Shown: positions 62,267 to 64,000 of the stretch, piece by piece
Numbering within the stretch: position 1 is the stretch's first letter
Layout: every line of letters starts with the position of its first letter
Assembly (NCBI GenBank): GCA_003221695.1
Contig: QHSX01000059.1
Span: forward strand, 1-64,000
DNA length: 64,000 nucleotides
Direction: 5' to 3'
Source: Candidatus Rokuibacteriota bacterium
Lineage (GTDB): Bacteria > Methylomirabilota > Methylomirabilia > Rokubacteriales > CSP1-6
Position numbers and translations under genes: made by a program
Notes under the pieces: generated by a model
Seen by the model: only the letters and a program-made list of their open reading frames with translations
Told to the model about the DNA's origin: nothing
The model's database searches: none

Positions 62267-63328
62267 TCAGCGAAAGTTGGGCATCACGTGCCTGGCGAAG
62301 AGCTCGAGGCTCCGGCGCGCCCGCGGTTTCTCCATCATGCCGAAATTGATCTGGAAGCTCGGATAGACCTCGCCGAACGTGTGACGGACGTAGGCGAGCT
62401 GCGTCGCCACGTCGCCGGGGTCACCGATGATCGCGCGGGTCTCGTCCAGCACCCGCTCATAGGTGATGTCGTTCAGCATCTGCTCGAGGGCCGAGTACGG
62501 CTTGTACTGCCCCGATTGCCGGCCCGTCCACGACTTCGCGGAGGCCCGGAAGTTCCGGAGGTACTGCTCCATGTAGGGGCGGCATTCCTCGCGCGCCTCC
62601 TTCCGCGTCGGGGCGACGTAGAGGTGGAGAACCATCATCACCTCGCCCGGCCCCCGCCTGGCCTCGTGCCCGTGGTCGCGGTACGCCTGGCGGTAGAGCT
62701 GGAGCTTCTCGGCCAGCTCGTGGTGCTCCCCGAGGTACGGCACCACCATCATGTTGTAGCCGCGCTCTCCCGCCCACACGAAGGACTCGGGAGTCACCAC
62801 GGCCGCGATCCAGATGGGCGGGTGGGGCTTCTGGGTCGGCCGCGGGAGCGAGGTTACGTTCTTGAAGCGGTGGAATCTCCCCTCGAACGTGACGTTCTCT
62901 TCCGTCCACAGCCGGAGCAGGGCCTCGATCCCCTCCTCGAACCGTGCCCGGCTCTCTTCCATGGAGACCCCGAAGGCGTCGAACTCGTAGGGCAGGAACG
63001 CGCGTGCGATGCCCGCGTCGAGGCGGCCTCCGCTGATGGCGTCGAGCATCGTGAGCTGACCCGCCAGCTTCAGCGGGTGATTGAAGACCGGGAGGACCGC
63101 CCCCGTGACCATGCGCATGCGCCGCGTGCGCTGGCTGCACGCGGCCAGGAAGAGGCAGGGGTCTGGGCTGTAGCCGCCGTAGGAGGTGAAGTAGTGCTCG
63201 ACGATCTTCACGCTGTCGTAGCCGAGCTCGTCCGCGTGCGCGGCGAGGTCCAGCACATCCTCGAAGTACTGCCGGCCGGACATCCGGTCGGGGTGGGCGT
63301 CGGGAAAGTAGTCGATCCCGAACTTCAT
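62267..63328 (-). CDS. LLM class flavin-dependent oxidoreductase
   Basis: 353 residues. FGIDYFPDAHPDRMSGRQYF, DSVKIVEHYFTSYGGYSPDP, LKLAGQLTMLDAISGGRLDA and the substrate-proximal PTQKPHPPIWIAAVVTPESF are characteristic of the bacterial luciferase-like family. Start ATG 63328. It precedes the bicupin gene by 8 bases and follows the large-subunit gene ending at 63341. Probably an FMNH2-dependent monooxygenase feeding the dioxygenase (inference). Confidence 0.9.
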   Translation of the reverse strand: MKFGIDYFPDAHPDRMSGRQYFEDVLDLAAHADELGYDSVKIVEHYFTSYGGYSPDPCLFLAACSQRTRRMRMVTGAVLPVFNHPLKLAGQLTMLDAISGGRLDAGIARAFLPYEFDAFGVSMEESRARFEEGIEALLRLWTEENVTFEGRFHRFKNVTSLPRPTQKPHPPIWIAAVVTPESFVWAGERGYNMMVVPYLGEHHELAEKLQLYRQAYRDHGHEARRGPGEVMMVLHLYVAPTRKEAREECRPYMEQYLRNFRASAKSWTGRQSGQYKPYSALEQMLNDITYERVLDETRAIIGDPGDVATQLAYVRHTFGEVYPSFQINFGMMEKPRARRSLELFARHVMPNFR

Positions 63329-63340
63329 CGGTGTAAGCTA

Positions 63341-64000
63341 TCACACGCGAGCCAGGGCCGCCCTCACGCGCGCGGGCGTGATCGGCACGCGCCGGATGCG
63401 CACCCCGGTGGCGTCGAAGATCGCGTTGGCGATGGCCGCCGGTACGGTCCGCGTCGCCGGCTCGCCCGCGCCGGTGGCTGCCTTCTCGGGCCGGTTGATG
63501 AGCACGATGTCGATCTGCTCGGGCGCGTCCTGGATTTCGAGGATCGGATAGCTCGTCCAGTCGACGCTCAGCACCTGGTCGTGATCGAACGCCACCTCCT
63601 CGAACAGCGTGCGCGACACCGCCATCACGACGTTGCCCTCGATCGTGAGCTCGAGCCCCTTCGGGTTGATGATCAGCCCGCAGTCGTGGGCCACCGTGAA
63701 TTTCTTCGCCCACACCCGTCCGCTGCGGCGATCGACCTCCACCTCTGCGACCGCAGCGACGATCGTGCCGTTCCGCTCGGTGTAGGAGAAGCCGCGGCCA
63801 ACCATCAGGTTGCCCTGACCGCCCCGCGGATTGGGGGAGGGGCGTGGGCTCCAGCGGGCCCTCTCGGCGGCCGCCTTGATCACGGCGGCGTGACGGGGAT
63901 CCCTCACGTACTTCAGGCGAAAGGCCACCGGATCGGCCCCGGCCGCGTGGGCGACCTCGTCGATGAACGACTCGCTCGCGAAGTGCGTTTCGGGACCCAG
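63341..64000 (-). CDS. Molybdenum hydroxylase large subunit, C-terminal part (5' end outside window)
   Basis: 220 residues visible, open to the window edge. It reads FASESFIDEVAHAAGADPVAF at the edge, then MVGRGFSYTERNGTIVAAVA, KFTVAHDCGLIINPKGLELT and the catalytic-Glu segment ATGAGEPATRTVPAAIANAI, ending RVPITPARVRAAL. The GAGEPA form and the short C-terminal region resemble isoquinoline-1-oxidoreductase-beta-type subunits more than CoxL. The 5' part, and presumably a small subunit, lie beyond 64000. It is first of the visible operon F genes. Confidence 0.88.
   Translation of the reverse strand: MGPETHFASESFIDEVAHAAGADPVAFRLKYVRDPRHAAVIKAAAERARWSPRPSPNPRGGQGNLMVGRGFSYTERNGTIVAAVAEVEVDRRSGRVWAKKFTVAHDCGLIINPKGLELTIEGNVVMAVSRTLFEEVAFDHDQVLSVDWTSYPILEIQDAPEQIDIVLINRPEKAATGAGEPATRTVPAAIANAIFDATGVRIRRVPITPARVRAALARV

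Noticed and set aside
1-64000. tRNA or rRNA genes and rho-independent terminators with T-runs
   Set aside because: Scanning the intergenic gaps showed no cloverleaf-like T-arm/acceptor pattern, no rRNA sequence and no GC stem followed by a T-run; the best hairpin (58968-58995) lacks the T-run.

Overview
The window is high-GC bacterial chromosome, with third codon positions almost all G or C. It carries many solute-binding proteins, CO-dehydrogenase-type molybdenum hydroxylases, two UbiD decarboxylases and three thiamine-diphosphate (ThDP) enzymes. This mix fits an uncultured soil or subsurface lineage such as Rokubacteria/Methylomirabilota. That placement is inference from gene content; no rRNA gene is present to confirm it. 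I saw no tRNA, rRNA, CRISPR array or transposase gene.

Layout. Positions 1-2993 (+) are housekeeping: the end of acpS, a lipoprotein, nnr and tsaE. Positions 3009-4575 (-) hold a zinc-ribbon membrane protein and an anion permease. At 4629-8626 lie a condensing-enzyme/OB-fold fusion and a thiolase, separated by an oppositely oriented seven-bladed FG-GAP propeller. Operon A (+, 7427-17687) runs thiolase, UbiD, ThDP enzyme, bicupin, two unlike solute-binding proteins and an FbpBC-type ABC transporter. Positions 17707-21929 hold a decayed binding protein, a VOC protein, a secreted SMP-30-like propeller, a metallo-hydrolase, a class II aldolase and a decayed LUD-domain gene.

Operon B (+, 22015-28021) is a ThDP enzyme, an enoyl-CoA hydratase and a complete SsuABC/TauABC-type importer. 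Operon C (-, 28035-32930) is a TetR regulator, a PaaA-like di-iron protein, a small protein, EtfB, EtfA, an MFS transporter and a small secreted protein. A palindrome resembling a PaaR box lies at the TetR start. Operon D (-, 33016-44097) is the most unusual stretch: ten tightly coupled genes behind a good sigma-70 promoter. They encode a 2-hydroxyacid dehydrogenase, an amidohydrolase, an orphan binding protein, a small cytochrome c, a Tat-exported ThDP enzyme, a molybdenum-hydroxylase large subunit with an N-terminal archaeal-RibK-like (DUF120) domain, its small, medium and CoxG partners, and UbiD.

Operon E (-, 45274-55790) is CoxG, CoxM, CoxS, two tandem CoxL paralogues, two TctC binding proteins and a fused TctA-TctB permease. 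A dihydroxyphthalate-decarboxylase-like gene faces it. At 56857-58874 a visibly less GC-rich XRE-regulator/GIY-YIG-like nuclease pair interrupts the metabolic genes. Operon F (-, 59143-64000) holds two LLM flavin enzymes, an orphan TctC, a gentisate-dioxygenase-like bicupin and the end of another molybdenum hydroxylase.

Taken together, the window looks like a catabolic island for aromatic or heterocyclic carboxylic acids: uptake, molybdenum-dependent hydroxylation, ring cleavage by cupin or di-iron enzymes, UbiD decarboxylation, and CoA-linked or ThDP-linked carbon-carbon bond chemistry. The actual substrates cannot be read from the sequence.
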